A DNA stretch of 9,398 nucleotides from Desulfobacterales bacterium (GTDB lineage Bacteria; Desulfobacterota; Desulfobacteria; Desulfobacterales; UBA11574), in contig JAAXQD010000121.1 of the NCBI GenBank assembly GCA_012974475.1, forward strand, positions 1 to 9,398, read 5' to 3'. Each line of letters opens with the position of its first letter. The first letter of the stretch is position 1. Under the pieces are notes generated by a model. That model did no database searches and was not told the origin of the DNA. It saw only the letters and a list, made by a program, of their open reading frames with translations. The translations under genes and the position numbers were made by a program. This document shows, piece after piece, positions 1-6,477 of this stretch.

Positions 1-162
1 GGGTAACCTTGCACGATTTTTGCTTTGATTTTATACGGTTAAACGGTTTGGATTGTTCAAGCCGGGCATTTTCAGAATTAAAAAAAATGGTCCGCCCTTA
101 TTAACGCCGTTTCAGGTATTGAGTGCGCAGACCCTCCGATTAACACCTATTGTATTAATTTT

Positions 163-1089
163 ATGGACGATGGCATGGAAAAAAAGGTGATTTTACTCGT
201 TGAAGACAACCCTGACGATGAACTGCTGACCATTCGAGCGTTCGAAAAAAATAACCTTAGGAACGAGGTGGTGATCGCACGGGATGGGGCTGAAGCACTC
301 GACTATCTGTTCGGCACCGGAGCCTATTCCGACCGTGATACGCGCGTCATGCCTCAGTTTGTCCTGCTGAATTTGAATATCCCCAAAATAGACGGATTAG
401 AAGTGTTGCGACGTTTACGCAGTAATGAACGGACGAAACAACTTCCGGTGGTTATTTTTACTGCGTCCAATGAGGAGCGGAATCTGGTTGAAAGTTATCG
501 GTTGGGGACCAGCAACTATATTCGCAAACCGCTGGACTTTACCCAATTTGCCGAAGCTATTAGACAGCTGGGTTTACACTGGCTGGTTTTGAACGAAACC
601 AACCTTTCTGACACGACACCGCCGGAAATGGAAAAACCGTCTGCCGTTACATCCACTGACGATAAACCGTCGTTATCGGAAGTTTCTCCTGAAGAAAATG
701 ATGATCATCTCCTCGTTGCAAACGAGATTCGGACGCGTTTTTCTGAATTAATTTCTGATATGTCCCAAGCAGAAATGCAAGAACTCATAGGAGAGTTGGA
801 GAAAAAGCATAAACCCGAACCCGCGGATCATAGAAAACATGTTAGAAAACCATCCAAAGTTATCGTAGATTTCTCCATCGATAATTTCCCGTTTACGAAT
901 TTGATCCAAGATATAAGCGCAAGCGGAGCCTTTATCGAAACAGCCCTCCCCTTTTCAACGGACAAGGAGCTTTCAATGACGTTTATTTTGCCGGGGCATG
1001 AAGATTCCGTTCAAATCACGGGCAAAATCGTTCGAACCGATTCAAAGGGAATCGGTGTGCAATTCGACAAGCTTTTACGAGAGGTTTAG
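163..1089 (+). CDS. Receiver (Rcp1-type)-PilZ fusion protein with Asn at the phosphoacceptor site
   Basis: This is a 308-residue soluble protein with no membrane segment. Residues about 8-140 form a CheY-like receiver of the Rcp1 type. The acidic pair is E14/D15, the conserved Thr is T100, the switch-position aromatic is Y119 and the conserved Lys is K122. The position that should hold the phosphorylated Asp reads LLNLNIP, so residue 70 is Asn (codon AAT at 370-372). A polar, low-complexity linker (about 146-180) and a short helical stretch (about 183-215) lead to a PilZ domain (about 222-308). The PilZ domain has RxxxR (R224, R228) and DxSxxG (D250, S252, G255), the known c-di-GMP-binding signature. 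I infer an effector that senses c-di-GMP and whose receiver works without normal phosphorylation, perhaps as a protein-docking module. The target is unknown. No good ribosome-binding site precedes ATG 163. ATG 175 fits the receiver family start better and has a weak GGA upstream, so the true protein may be four residues shorter. Confidence 0.9.
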   Translation: MDDGMEKKVILLVEDNPDDELLTIRAFEKNNLRNEVVIARDGAEALDYLFGTGAYSDRDTRVMPQFVLLNLNIPKIDGLEVLRRLRSNERTKQLPVVIFTASNEERNLVESYRLGTSNYIRKPLDFTQFAEAIRQLGLHWLVLNETNLSDTTPPEMEKPSAVTSTDDKPSLSEVSPEENDDHLLVANEIRTRFSELISDMSQAEMQELIGELEKKHKPEPADHRKHVRKPSKVIVDFSIDNFPFTNLIQDISASGAFIETALPFSTDKELSMTFILPGHEDSVQITGKIVRTDSKGIGVQFDKLLREV

Positions 1090-1090
1090 C

Positions 1091-1210
1091 ATGAACGGTA
1101 CGATCCGGACAGTGTTTGTGATTTTGGCAATTCACATGGGCATCGACGATCACCAGATCTTTTTGCCTTTGGGTGTAAAAGCGCCTTGCATTTATTCACC
1201 ACCCCGGTAG
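1091..1210 (+). CDS. Possible 39-residue small ORF directly after the receiver-PilZ gene
   Basis: An ATG lies one base after the TAG of the receiver-PilZ gene. AGAGG (1080-1084) sits about six bases upstream, which would allow translational coupling. The predicted peptide is 39 residues with a short hydrophobic run near its start (residues about 5-15) and a Cys-Ile-Tyr-Ser-Pro-Pro-Arg end. I recognise no family and no conserved motif. An ORF this short can arise by chance, so it is listed only because of its position and the weak Shine-Dalgarno sequence. The rest of the gap to 1406 holds no other ORF that I would support, only a perfect 10-base palindrome at 1245-1254 and a promoter at 1334-1363. 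Confidence 0.17.
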   Translation: MNGTIRTVFVILAIHMGIDDHQIFLPLGVKAPCIYSPPR

Positions 1211-1333
1211 CATATTCCAGTTTTCAGTCGACTCAACCGCAAAAGTAAATTTACCCCGAAAAATTCGCCCATGTCAATGTCGGCTGTCCCCGGGCAGTCC
1301 AGCACAGAAATAACCGTGTCGTTCTCCTTTCAT

Positions 1334-1363
1334 TTGACAATAAAGTCCTGGGTAGCGTATATT
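1334..1363 (+). promoter_or_regulatory. Candidate sigma70 promoter of the Mcl/CitE-like gene
   Basis: A perfect -35 hexamer TTGACA (1334-1339) is followed after 18 bases by TATATT (1358-1363), which matches five of six bases of the -10 consensus. Transcription would begin near 1370, giving a leader of about 37 bases with the AAGGAG ribosome-binding site at 1391-1396. This is the best-looking promoter in the window and implies that the lyase gene is transcribed independently of the receiver-PilZ gene. Confidence 0.65.
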
Positions 1364-1406
1364 TCGTGATTATGGATAGATACGAATTTAAAGGAGAGAT
1401 AGAACC

Positions 1407-2324
1407 ATGAAACCGAGACGATCGACATTGTCCGTTCCCGGGCATATTAAAAAAATGCACCTCAAGGCTTCTCAACGTCAGGTCGATGTGGTAATGCTCG
1501 ATCTGGAAGACAGCGTTCCCGTGGATGCCAAAGAACCGGCCCGGAAAATGGTCATCGATTCGATACGCTCTTTGGTCTGGCAGGATATCACCGTAACCTT
1601 TCGAATCAATGGCCTGGACACCCCTTTTGGCTACAAAGATCTTTTAGACGTTGTGGAAGCGGCAGGCCCGCAAATCGATTCCGTGGTCGTCCCCAAGGTC
1701 AACCATCCCGGCGACATCCATTTTGTATGCCGCATGCTGGACGGTATTGAAATGGAAAAAGGTTCTTCAAAACGCATCGGCATCGAGGCGATCATCGAAA
1801 GTGCCGAAGGCCTGGAAAAAGTTTCGGAAATCGCCCGGGCCAGCGACCGGCTTAAAACCCTGGTGTTCGGTATCGTGGATTATTCGGCATCGATCAATGC
1901 ACGGCTGGTATCCATTTCCGGACACGGCGAAAACGAAGACGAGGTGTACCCCGGTCACCGCTGGAATTTTGAAATGAGCCGCATCGTTATGGCGGCAAAG
2001 TCCTATGGTTTACTCGCCATCGATGCACCCTACGGGAACTTTAAAGATCCGGAAGGCCTCCGGCGGAGCGCCGCTCTGGCCTGCGCCCTTGGATATGATG
2101 GAAAGTGGGTGATTCATCCGGATCAGATCGACATCATCAACCAGGTCTTTTCTCCTTCCAGGGAAGATATCGCCCGGGCCCAGAAAGTGCTGGCAGCCCA
2201 TAAGGACGCCGAAGAGAAGGGACTGGGGGCTGTGGCCGTTGAAGGGTGCATGGTGGATCGGGCCACCGTTCGCCTGGCAAGCCAGCTTTACGCCCAGGCA
2301 AAGCAATTAAAAATGGCGGATTGA
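1407..2324 (+). CDS. HpcH/HpaI/CitE-superfamily CoA-ester lyase, malyl-CoA lyase (Mcl1)-like
   Basis: The product is a 305-residue cytoplasmic TIM-barrel enzyme. Family members cleave or form C-C bonds of CoA thioesters such as L-malyl-CoA (to acetyl-CoA and glyoxylate), beta-methylmalyl-CoA or citramalyl-CoA, using Mg2+. The visible family marks are LDLEDSVP (31-38), the CoA/substrate Arg in RINGLDTP (R66), the metal-binding Glu in IIESAEG (E131), the metal-binding Asp in FGIVDYSAS (D158) and a C-terminal GKWVIHP block. Length and motif order fit the roughly 318-residue Mcl1 of Rhodobacter (from memory) better than the beta subunit of citrate lyase. No citrate lyase alpha or gamma subunit lies nearby, so it probably acts alone. 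ATG 1407 is preceded by AAGGAG at 1391-1396 and starts at the family's usual N-terminus. The exact substrate cannot be settled here. Malyl-CoA, methylmalyl-CoA and citramalyl-CoA lyase, or a malyl-CoA thioesterase, are all possible. Confidence 0.88.
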   Translation: MKPRRSTLSVPGHIKKMHLKASQRQVDVVMLDLEDSVPVDAKEPARKMVIDSIRSLVWQDITVTFRINGLDTPFGYKDLLDVVEAAGPQIDSVVVPKVNHPGDIHFVCRMLDGIEMEKGSSKRIGIEAIIESAEGLEKVSEIARASDRLKTLVFGIVDYSASINARLVSISGHGENEDEVYPGHRWNFEMSRIVMAAKSYGLLAIDAPYGNFKDPEGLRRSAALACALGYDGKWVIHPDQIDIINQVFSPSREDIARAQKVLAAHKDAEEKGLGAVAVEGCMVDRATVRLASQLYAQAKQLKMAD

Positions 2325-2360
2325 CCGGCGAGTTTGTTTAATACAAAAAAGTTTTATCGA

Positions 2361-2387
2361 CGGGTTTATTTCCTTAAACCGTTTTTT
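2361..2387 (+). terminator. Weak intrinsic terminator after the lyase gene
   Basis: GGTTTA (2363-2368) pairs with TAAACC (2375-2380) around a six-base loop, optionally extended by C2361-G2381 with one bulged base. A run of six T follows at 2382-2387. The stem is short and AT-rich, so efficiency may be low. Its position 37 bases after the lyase stop codon fits a terminator. Confidence 0.45.
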
Positions 2388-2640
2388 CAGTTTAATCATT
2401 ATATCTAATTGATTTATTATTGGTTTCCGCCACTATTTTTCATGGTCCATAGTCAGAGAAACATCCCTTCCATCAGTTAAAAGCCCCCCGAGCCGATGGT
2501 GACAGCTTGAACCCCCTTACAGGCAAAAAATCTCATGGGGATGGCTTGGGTATCCAGGCAAAAGCCTTCATTCAATAAGGGTTATGCGGTCTGACTGCAA
2601 ACATGAAAAGCATAGTGGGCACACTGTCGGCTAAATTTCC
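2388..2640. other. Gene-free gap with several complementary GC-rich segments
   Basis: No plausible ORF was seen on either strand. The stretch 2470-2581 contains several complementary pairs: CCATC 2470-2474 with GATGG 2495-2499; CCCGAGCC 2487-2494 with GGCTTGGG 2543-2550 (eight pairs, one G-U); CCCTTA 2514-2519 with TAAGGG 2576-2581; and a small AGGC-AAAA-GCCT hairpin at 2556-2567. Some of these are mutually exclusive. This could be a structured RNA, a decayed mobile fragment or chance. I could not match it to a known riboswitch or small RNA. Confidence 0.3.
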
Positions 2641-2652
2641 GGAAAGTTGGTA

Positions 2653-2680
2653 TTGACTTGGGTAATTTCGCCATTATGTT
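2653..2680 (+). promoter_or_regulatory. Candidate sigma70 promoter of the Na/Pi cotransporter gene
   Basis: TTGACT (2653-2658, five of six consensus bases) is followed after 16 bases by TATGTT (2675-2680, four of six). The predicted start would leave a leader of roughly 110 bases before ATG 2795. No PhoB-type direct repeat (CTGTCAT spaced by 11) was seen near it, so phosphate-starvation control is not evident from the sequence. Confidence 0.4.
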
Positions 2681-2794
2681 ATAGCGCGATTATACCTGCA
2701 ACACTGCCGCAGGGAAATTCAATCCGAGACATCCCTTTATTGAAGACGGCGCACCGTTTTATTTTATAAATATTGAATCGTGTCAGGGGACATA

Positions 2795-4468
2795 ATGGGT
2801 ATTGTAAATGTATTGATCCAAACCATCGGCGGCCTGGGTTTGTTTATTCTCGGGATGAAAATGATGACCGAGGGTCTCCAGCTGTCCGCTGGAAAACGAA
2901 TTAAAAAAATTCTGGAGGCAGTGTCATCCAACCGGGTAATCGGCTGCATCACCGGGGCGGGCATTACCGCCATGGTTCAATCGTCCTCGGCCACCACGGT
3001 CATGCTCATCGGATTCGTAAGTGCCGGATTGATGACCTTGCAACAGGCGGTTGGGGTTATTTTGGGAGCAAATATCGGTACCACGGTAACCGCCCAATTA
3101 ATCGCCTTTAAACTGACCGAAGCGGCCTTGCCGGCCATTGCCGTCGGCGTCTGCATGAAATTCTTCACCAGAAAAAAAAAATATCGCTATATCGGAGAAG
3201 TCGTTTTGGGTTTCGGCCTCCTTTTTTTTGGAATGACGGTCATGAAACACGGGCTGGCTCCGATTAAAAATGATCCCACCTTTATCCAATTTTTTACCAA
3301 ATTCGATCCTGGAACCACCGGCGGCTTGCTGCTGTGTGTATTTATCGGCGCCGTTCTTACGATTCTGGTTCAATCCTCATCCGCCACCATCGGTTTGACA
3401 ATGACCCTGGCCATGCAGGGATTGTTGACGTTTCCCGGGGCCATGGCCCTGGTTCTGGGTGAAAATATCGGAACCACCATCACCGCCGAACTGGCAACCA
3501 TTGGGTCTACCAATGTCAACGCCCACAGAGCCGCCAGGGCCCACACCATGTTCAATGTCATCGGGGTCACCATAATGTTGATCATTTTCCCCTATTTCAT
3601 CGATTTCATAAAGTATGTCACCATGGTTATGGGTACTGGGTCTGTGGATCAAGTTGTTGGAGGGGATGTGGTTAATATCGCCCGCTATATCGCCAATGGA
3701 CACACCCTCTTCAACGTCATCAACGGAACGATTTTTCTCATCTTTCTTCCGCTGCTGATAAAGGTGGCGGTTTTGTTATCTCCCAAAGAAGACCCTTCGG
3801 AAGATATTTTCCGACTGCCCAATTTCAGCACCAAGTTCGATGATACGCCCATTGCCGCTCTGGCCAAGGCACGAAGTGAAATCATCAGGATGTCTGATGC
3901 TGCTGCAACTACGCTCGAAGATACGATTCTGCGGATCGAAGACAGAGATTATAAAAAATTAAGCAAGTGGAAACGTATCGAAGACTACCTGGATGACATG
4001 AAGTTGGAAATCACCGCGTATTTATCCAGGCTATATCAGAGCGATTTGAGCCAGTCAGAGGCCAAAGAAATCTCGAGTTTGATGCGGATGACCGATAATA
4101 TCGAAAGAATCGGTGATTCCGTGGAGAATATCGCCCAGCTTGCTGAAATTATAATTGAAAAAAATTTACCATTTACAAGTTATGCCCAAGCGGATCTAAA
4201 AACCATCTCGGAGCAGACCGTCGCCTTCCTCGATCTTGTAACCGATGGAATTCAGCATCCCGTTGAGAATTTAATGGTGAAAGCCGATGAAATGGAAAAC
4301 AGCATCGACCGGATGCGGGAGGAGATGCGCCACGGTCACATTTCAAGGCTGCGCTCCGGTGAATGCGGTATCGATCCGGGCTTGGTGTTCATTGATCTGT
4401 TGATGAATTTCGAAAAAATAGGAGACTACTGTTTTAATATCGCCCAGGCTGCGGCGGGCATCAAGTAG
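2795..4468 (+). CDS. Na+/phosphate cotransporter (NptA/YjbB type) with C-terminal PhoU-like domain
   Basis: The product is a 557-residue inner-membrane protein of the Na/Pi cotransporter (SLC34-like) family, moving phosphate with Na+. Bacterial members with a PhoU tail have also been linked to phosphate export and homeostasis. Two inverted-repeat transport units each carry the signature pair: QSSSATT (62-68) then GANIGTT (91-97), and QSSSAT (193-198) then GENIGTT (222-228). Hydrophobic segments continue to about residue 325. Residues about 345-557 form a charged, all-helical PhoU-like cytoplasmic domain with repeated ERIGDSVENI/EKIGDYCFNI-type segments. Length is normal for the family. I prefer ATG 2795 because AGGGGA (2785-2790) lies just upstream. 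The in-frame GTG at 2780 would add five residues and has no comparable site. The direction of transport cannot be read from the sequence. No pst, phoB or phoR gene is nearby. Confidence 0.93.
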   Translation: MGIVNVLIQTIGGLGLFILGMKMMTEGLQLSAGKRIKKILEAVSSNRVIGCITGAGITAMVQSSSATTVMLIGFVSAGLMTLQQAVGVILGANIGTTVTAQLIAFKLTEAALPAIAVGVCMKFFTRKKKYRYIGEVVLGFGLLFFGMTVMKHGLAPIKNDPTFIQFFTKFDPGTTGGLLLCVFIGAVLTILVQSSSATIGLTMTLAMQGLLTFPGAMALVLGENIGTTITAELATIGSTNVNAHRAARAHTMFNVIGVTIMLIIFPYFIDFIKYVTMVMGTGSVDQVVGGDVVNIARYIANGHTLFNVINGTIFLIFLPLLIKVAVLLSPKEDPSEDIFRLPNFSTKFDDTPIAALAKARSEIIRMSDAAATTLEDTILRIEDRDYKKLSKWKRIEDYLDDMKLEITAYLSRLYQSDLSQSEAKEISSLMRMTDNIERIGDSVENIAQLAEIIIEKNLPFTSYAQADLKTISEQTVAFLDLVTDGIQHPVENLMVKADEMENSIDRMREEMRHGHISRLRSGECGIDPGLVFIDLLMNFEKIGDYCFNIAQAAAGIK

Positions 4469-4702
4469 ATTCCCACTGGCTTGCGTCCGTGGCTCTATGG
4501 AAATTATTCAAATACCTCCCCTAAAAGGAGTGGCTTGATCATGCCCCGAAAAGGGTCAATACCCTTAAAACGCTTTTATCTCACGACAGAGCCGCAGAAG
4601 AAGGCAGAGACATTTATTAATTTTCATTTGCCACGCCCCCAGTTAATGGCTTCCAGATCTCCCCATATCTTTTTCCTTTTCCTTTACCGAGAACCCGTTT
4701 TT
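4469..4702. other. Gene-free gap after the cotransporter gene
   Basis: No ORF here is convincing. A perfect six-base stem AAGGGT (4551-4556) / ACCCTT (4561-4566) with loop CAAT is present. It has no T-run on the plus strand and only a short one on the minus strand, so it is a doubtful terminator. The rest, from about 4640 to 4702, is pyrimidine-rich and ends in a run of eleven-plus T-dominated bases. I see no further structure. Confidence 0.35.
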
Positions 4703-4742
4703 TTTGGTTTGTCTTCATGAGAAATTCGGCAAACCAAATTTT
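4703..4742 (+). terminator. Hairpin with short T-run, candidate terminator upstream of the ligase-serA operon
   Basis: TTTGGTTTG (4703-4711) pairs perfectly with CAAACCAAA (4730-4738). The stem extends inward by a T-G wobble and a C-G pair, making 11 pairs around a 14-base loop. Four T follow at 4739-4742. It sits about 235 bases after the cotransporter stop and 40 bases before the next promoter, so it would insulate the ligase-serA operon. The short T-run and low GC of the stem make it a modest candidate. Confidence 0.45.
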
Positions 4743-4782
4743 ACAAATCCTCAAAAAACGACACACAGTCTCATTTCAGGTA

Positions 4783-4830
4783 TTGACAAAATGTATTGGT
4801 CTTGTGAATATGTAACACACTCATACATTT
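4783..4830 (+). promoter_or_regulatory. Candidate promoter with overlapping nested dyad before the ligase-serA operon
   Basis: A perfect -35 hexamer TTGACA lies at 4783-4788. The -10 element is weaker: GAATAT at 4806-4811 after 17 bases, preceded by TGT, which could serve as an extended -10. Overlapping the spacer and leader is a perfect eight-base inverted repeat, AAATGTAT (4789-4796) and ATACATTT (4823-4830). Nested inside it is TGTG (4803-4806) with CACA (4816-4819). The arrangement looks like an operator or a leader hairpin. No specific regulator is recognised. Confidence 0.42.
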
Positions 4831-4852
4831 AGAAAAATGAAGGAAGGATCTT

Positions 4853-6466
4853 ATGGGAAAGAAGACGATCGGCTTTGTTGGACCGGATGGCAGGACCTGT
4901 ATGTGTGCCTATACTGTATCAACAGTTGAAAGTGAGAAGTATATCGGCGCCATAATCAAAGGTATGACGGGTATGGGCCCTGTGATGGACGCTATCAGGG
5001 GAAAGAAGAACTGGACCGTGAAAATCTTCCCCATTGAAGGAAAGGCGGTTGAAGATTACAAAACTGTAATCATAGAGGCGTTCGAAAACGGAGAAATCGA
5101 CTATATCGTCATCATGCCTGAAGATCTGATTTATGAAGGGATTGTAGATGAACTCATCGAGGCAGGTTATGATGACCGGGTCATCGGCCTGAAAAAAGAA
5201 GCGGCGTTCATCGAAGGTGATAAGGTCAAGGCAAAGATCTGGATGCGGAGGGCCGGTGTGCCTGTTGCACCTTTCAAGGTGGCAGATGCGAAAAACCTGC
5301 AGCAAATTAAACGCATTGTTACGAAATTCATGCGCCACCACGGCGGTGCTGTTTTCAAGTATCCATACAGTGCAGGCGGCAAAGGTTCCCGACCTGTTTT
5401 TCGGGTTGAAGATATTCTCGACGTTCGGAATATACTGCTGAAAGACTACAGCGAAAATTACCAGACACTGCACGGAGACAATAAGTGGCCGCTTTTGATC
5501 GAAGCCTGGAAATCCGAAATTGAGATCAGCTTTACCGCCTTAATCGACGGAAAGGGCAACTTCCGAATTCTCCCCACCGCCATGGATTATCCGCTCCGTT
5601 TTGAAGGGCCTCCCAGCCAGACGAACCCTGTTACAGGGGGTATGGCTGCCATCGGCATGCACCCTGCTGAAACGCCTGAACTTATAAAAATGGTCGGCCG
5701 TAGAGTCATCCAACCTTTTGTAGAAGAGATGAAAAAGAAAGATATTCTACGACCGTGCATCCTTTATCCGGGCTGTCGGGTATCCATCGATCCCGTTACC
5801 GGAAAACCGCTGGATATTCTCGTCTATGAAATGAATATTCGCGCCGGTGAACCGGAGATGCAGGTGGTTGCACGACGACTCAAGAATCTGGGGGAACTGA
5901 TTGTTGCCGCACTCCACGGACGGCTCGATGTGGTGGAGCCGGATGTTCGCAACGATCAAATTTCCATCTGTCTGGCACTGGTTACCGGCCCTGGCGGGCC
6001 TCAGGGGCAGAGGGGCTACCCTGATTCGTATACCAAGTATGAACCGGTTGTCATAAATTTCAAGAGCCTTTCTAAACGGGGCATCCTCATTGTCCCATCG
6101 AATATTAGCTGGGATGAAAAAAAACAACGGCTGATATCTGACGGGTCCCGGGTCTGTTATCTGAGCAAAAATGCTACGGTCAAACCCGAACAGAGAAGGG
6201 GTCAAGTGGCTGAAACACTCAGGGCTGCACTCTTTCAGGCATTCGATCATGGTCTTGTCAGGGTGGTTCCCCGTGAAGCGGAGGAAACTTTTGAGGCTGC
6301 GGAGATACTGTTTGGGCAAGGCAATATCACCGAAGTTGAATTTAAGAAAGCACACGCCGCTTTCGAGAAAACGAATCGCCTCGATCTTCGCCGCGATCCT
6401 GGGCGGATTTATGAGGAATGGGATCAACTTTACTCGGATTGGCAACTTGCCGTGGTGTCTGAATGA
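4853..6466 (+). CDS. Divergent PurD-like ATP-grasp ligase, first gene of the serA operon
   Basis: This 537-residue cytoplasmic protein has the fold order of phosphoribosylamine-glycine ligase (PurD): an N-terminal domain (about 1-120), an ATP-grasp core (about 121-340) and a PurD-type C-domain (about 341-440). A tail of about 100 residues follows that ordinary PurD, near 430 residues, lacks. Conserved ATP-grasp features include the nucleotide Lys in FKYPYSAGGKG (K169, K177), LLIEAW (E217), VTGGM (261-264) and the metal-binding YEMNIRAGEPEMQ block (E326, N328, R330, E333, E335), equivalent to EFNCRFGDPETQ in PurD. Two PurD hallmarks are altered. The N-terminal GxGGREHA loop is GPDGRTCMCAYT here, and the QDHKR segment is MDYPLR (244-249). 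The protein is therefore probably an active ATP-dependent carboxylate-amine ligase, but its substrates are uncertain and it should not simply be named purD. ATG 4853 has AGGAAGGA (4841-4848) upstream. serA begins 11 bases after its stop. Confidence 0.82.
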   Translation: MGKKTIGFVGPDGRTCMCAYTVSTVESEKYIGAIIKGMTGMGPVMDAIRGKKNWTVKIFPIEGKAVEDYKTVIIEAFENGEIDYIVIMPEDLIYEGIVDELIEAGYDDRVIGLKKEAAFIEGDKVKAKIWMRRAGVPVAPFKVADAKNLQQIKRIVTKFMRHHGGAVFKYPYSAGGKGSRPVFRVEDILDVRNILLKDYSENYQTLHGDNKWPLLIEAWKSEIEISFTALIDGKGNFRILPTAMDYPLRFEGPPSQTNPVTGGMAAIGMHPAETPELIKMVGRRVIQPFVEEMKKKDILRPCILYPGCRVSIDPVTGKPLDILVYEMNIRAGEPEMQVVARRLKNLGELIVAALHGRLDVVEPDVRNDQISICLALVTGPGGPQGQRGYPDSYTKYEPVVINFKSLSKRGILIVPSNISWDEKKQRLISDGSRVCYLSKNATVKPEQRRGQVAETLRAALFQAFDHGLVRVVPREAEETFEAAEILFGQGNITEVEFKKAHAAFEKTNRLDLRRDPGRIYEEWDQLYSDWQLAVVSE

Positions 6467-6477
6467 GGAGAAATAAC

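Noticed and set aside
1..162. Promoter or repeat cluster before the receiver-PilZ gene (ACGGTT at 35-40 and 43-48; TTGAGT at 119-124)
   Set aside because: The direct repeat is only six bases, and no acceptable -10 lies 16-18 bases after TTGAGT, so no specific promoter is called.
2537..2581. Fluoride or c-di-GMP riboswitch suggested by GGGGATGG and CAGGCAAAAGCC strings
   Set aside because: The remaining conserved parts of both motifs could not be found in order, and the stretch lies upstream of the likely cotransporter promoter.
2780..2794. GTG start and TGTC/GACA mini-dyad just before the cotransporter
   Set aside because: AGGGGA at 2785-2790 serves ATG 2795 as a ribosome-binding site. The dyad arms are only four bases and probably reflect chance.
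2600..2795. PhoB box upstream of the phosphate cotransporter
   Set aside because: Only a single CTGTCGG-like string is present, without the second repeat at the required 11-base spacing.
4481..4720. 79-residue plus-strand ORF between the cotransporter and ligase genes
   Set aside because: It begins at TTG without a ribosome-binding site, has low-complexity, pyrimidine-driven composition and no recognisable domain, and it runs into the hairpin at 4703-4742. It is best read as noncoding.
4803..4819. CRP/FNR-like site suggested by TGTGA and ACACA
   Set aside because: The half-site spacing is off by one base from TGTGA-N6-TCACA and the second half lacks the expected T. It is described only as a generic dyad.
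6463..6477. Upstream in-frame ATG for serA overlapping the ligase stop codon
   Set aside because: GGAG at 6467-6470 is correctly spaced for ATG 6478, and the SerA family begins at MKVLVSDNL. The earlier start would place the ribosome-binding site inside the gene.
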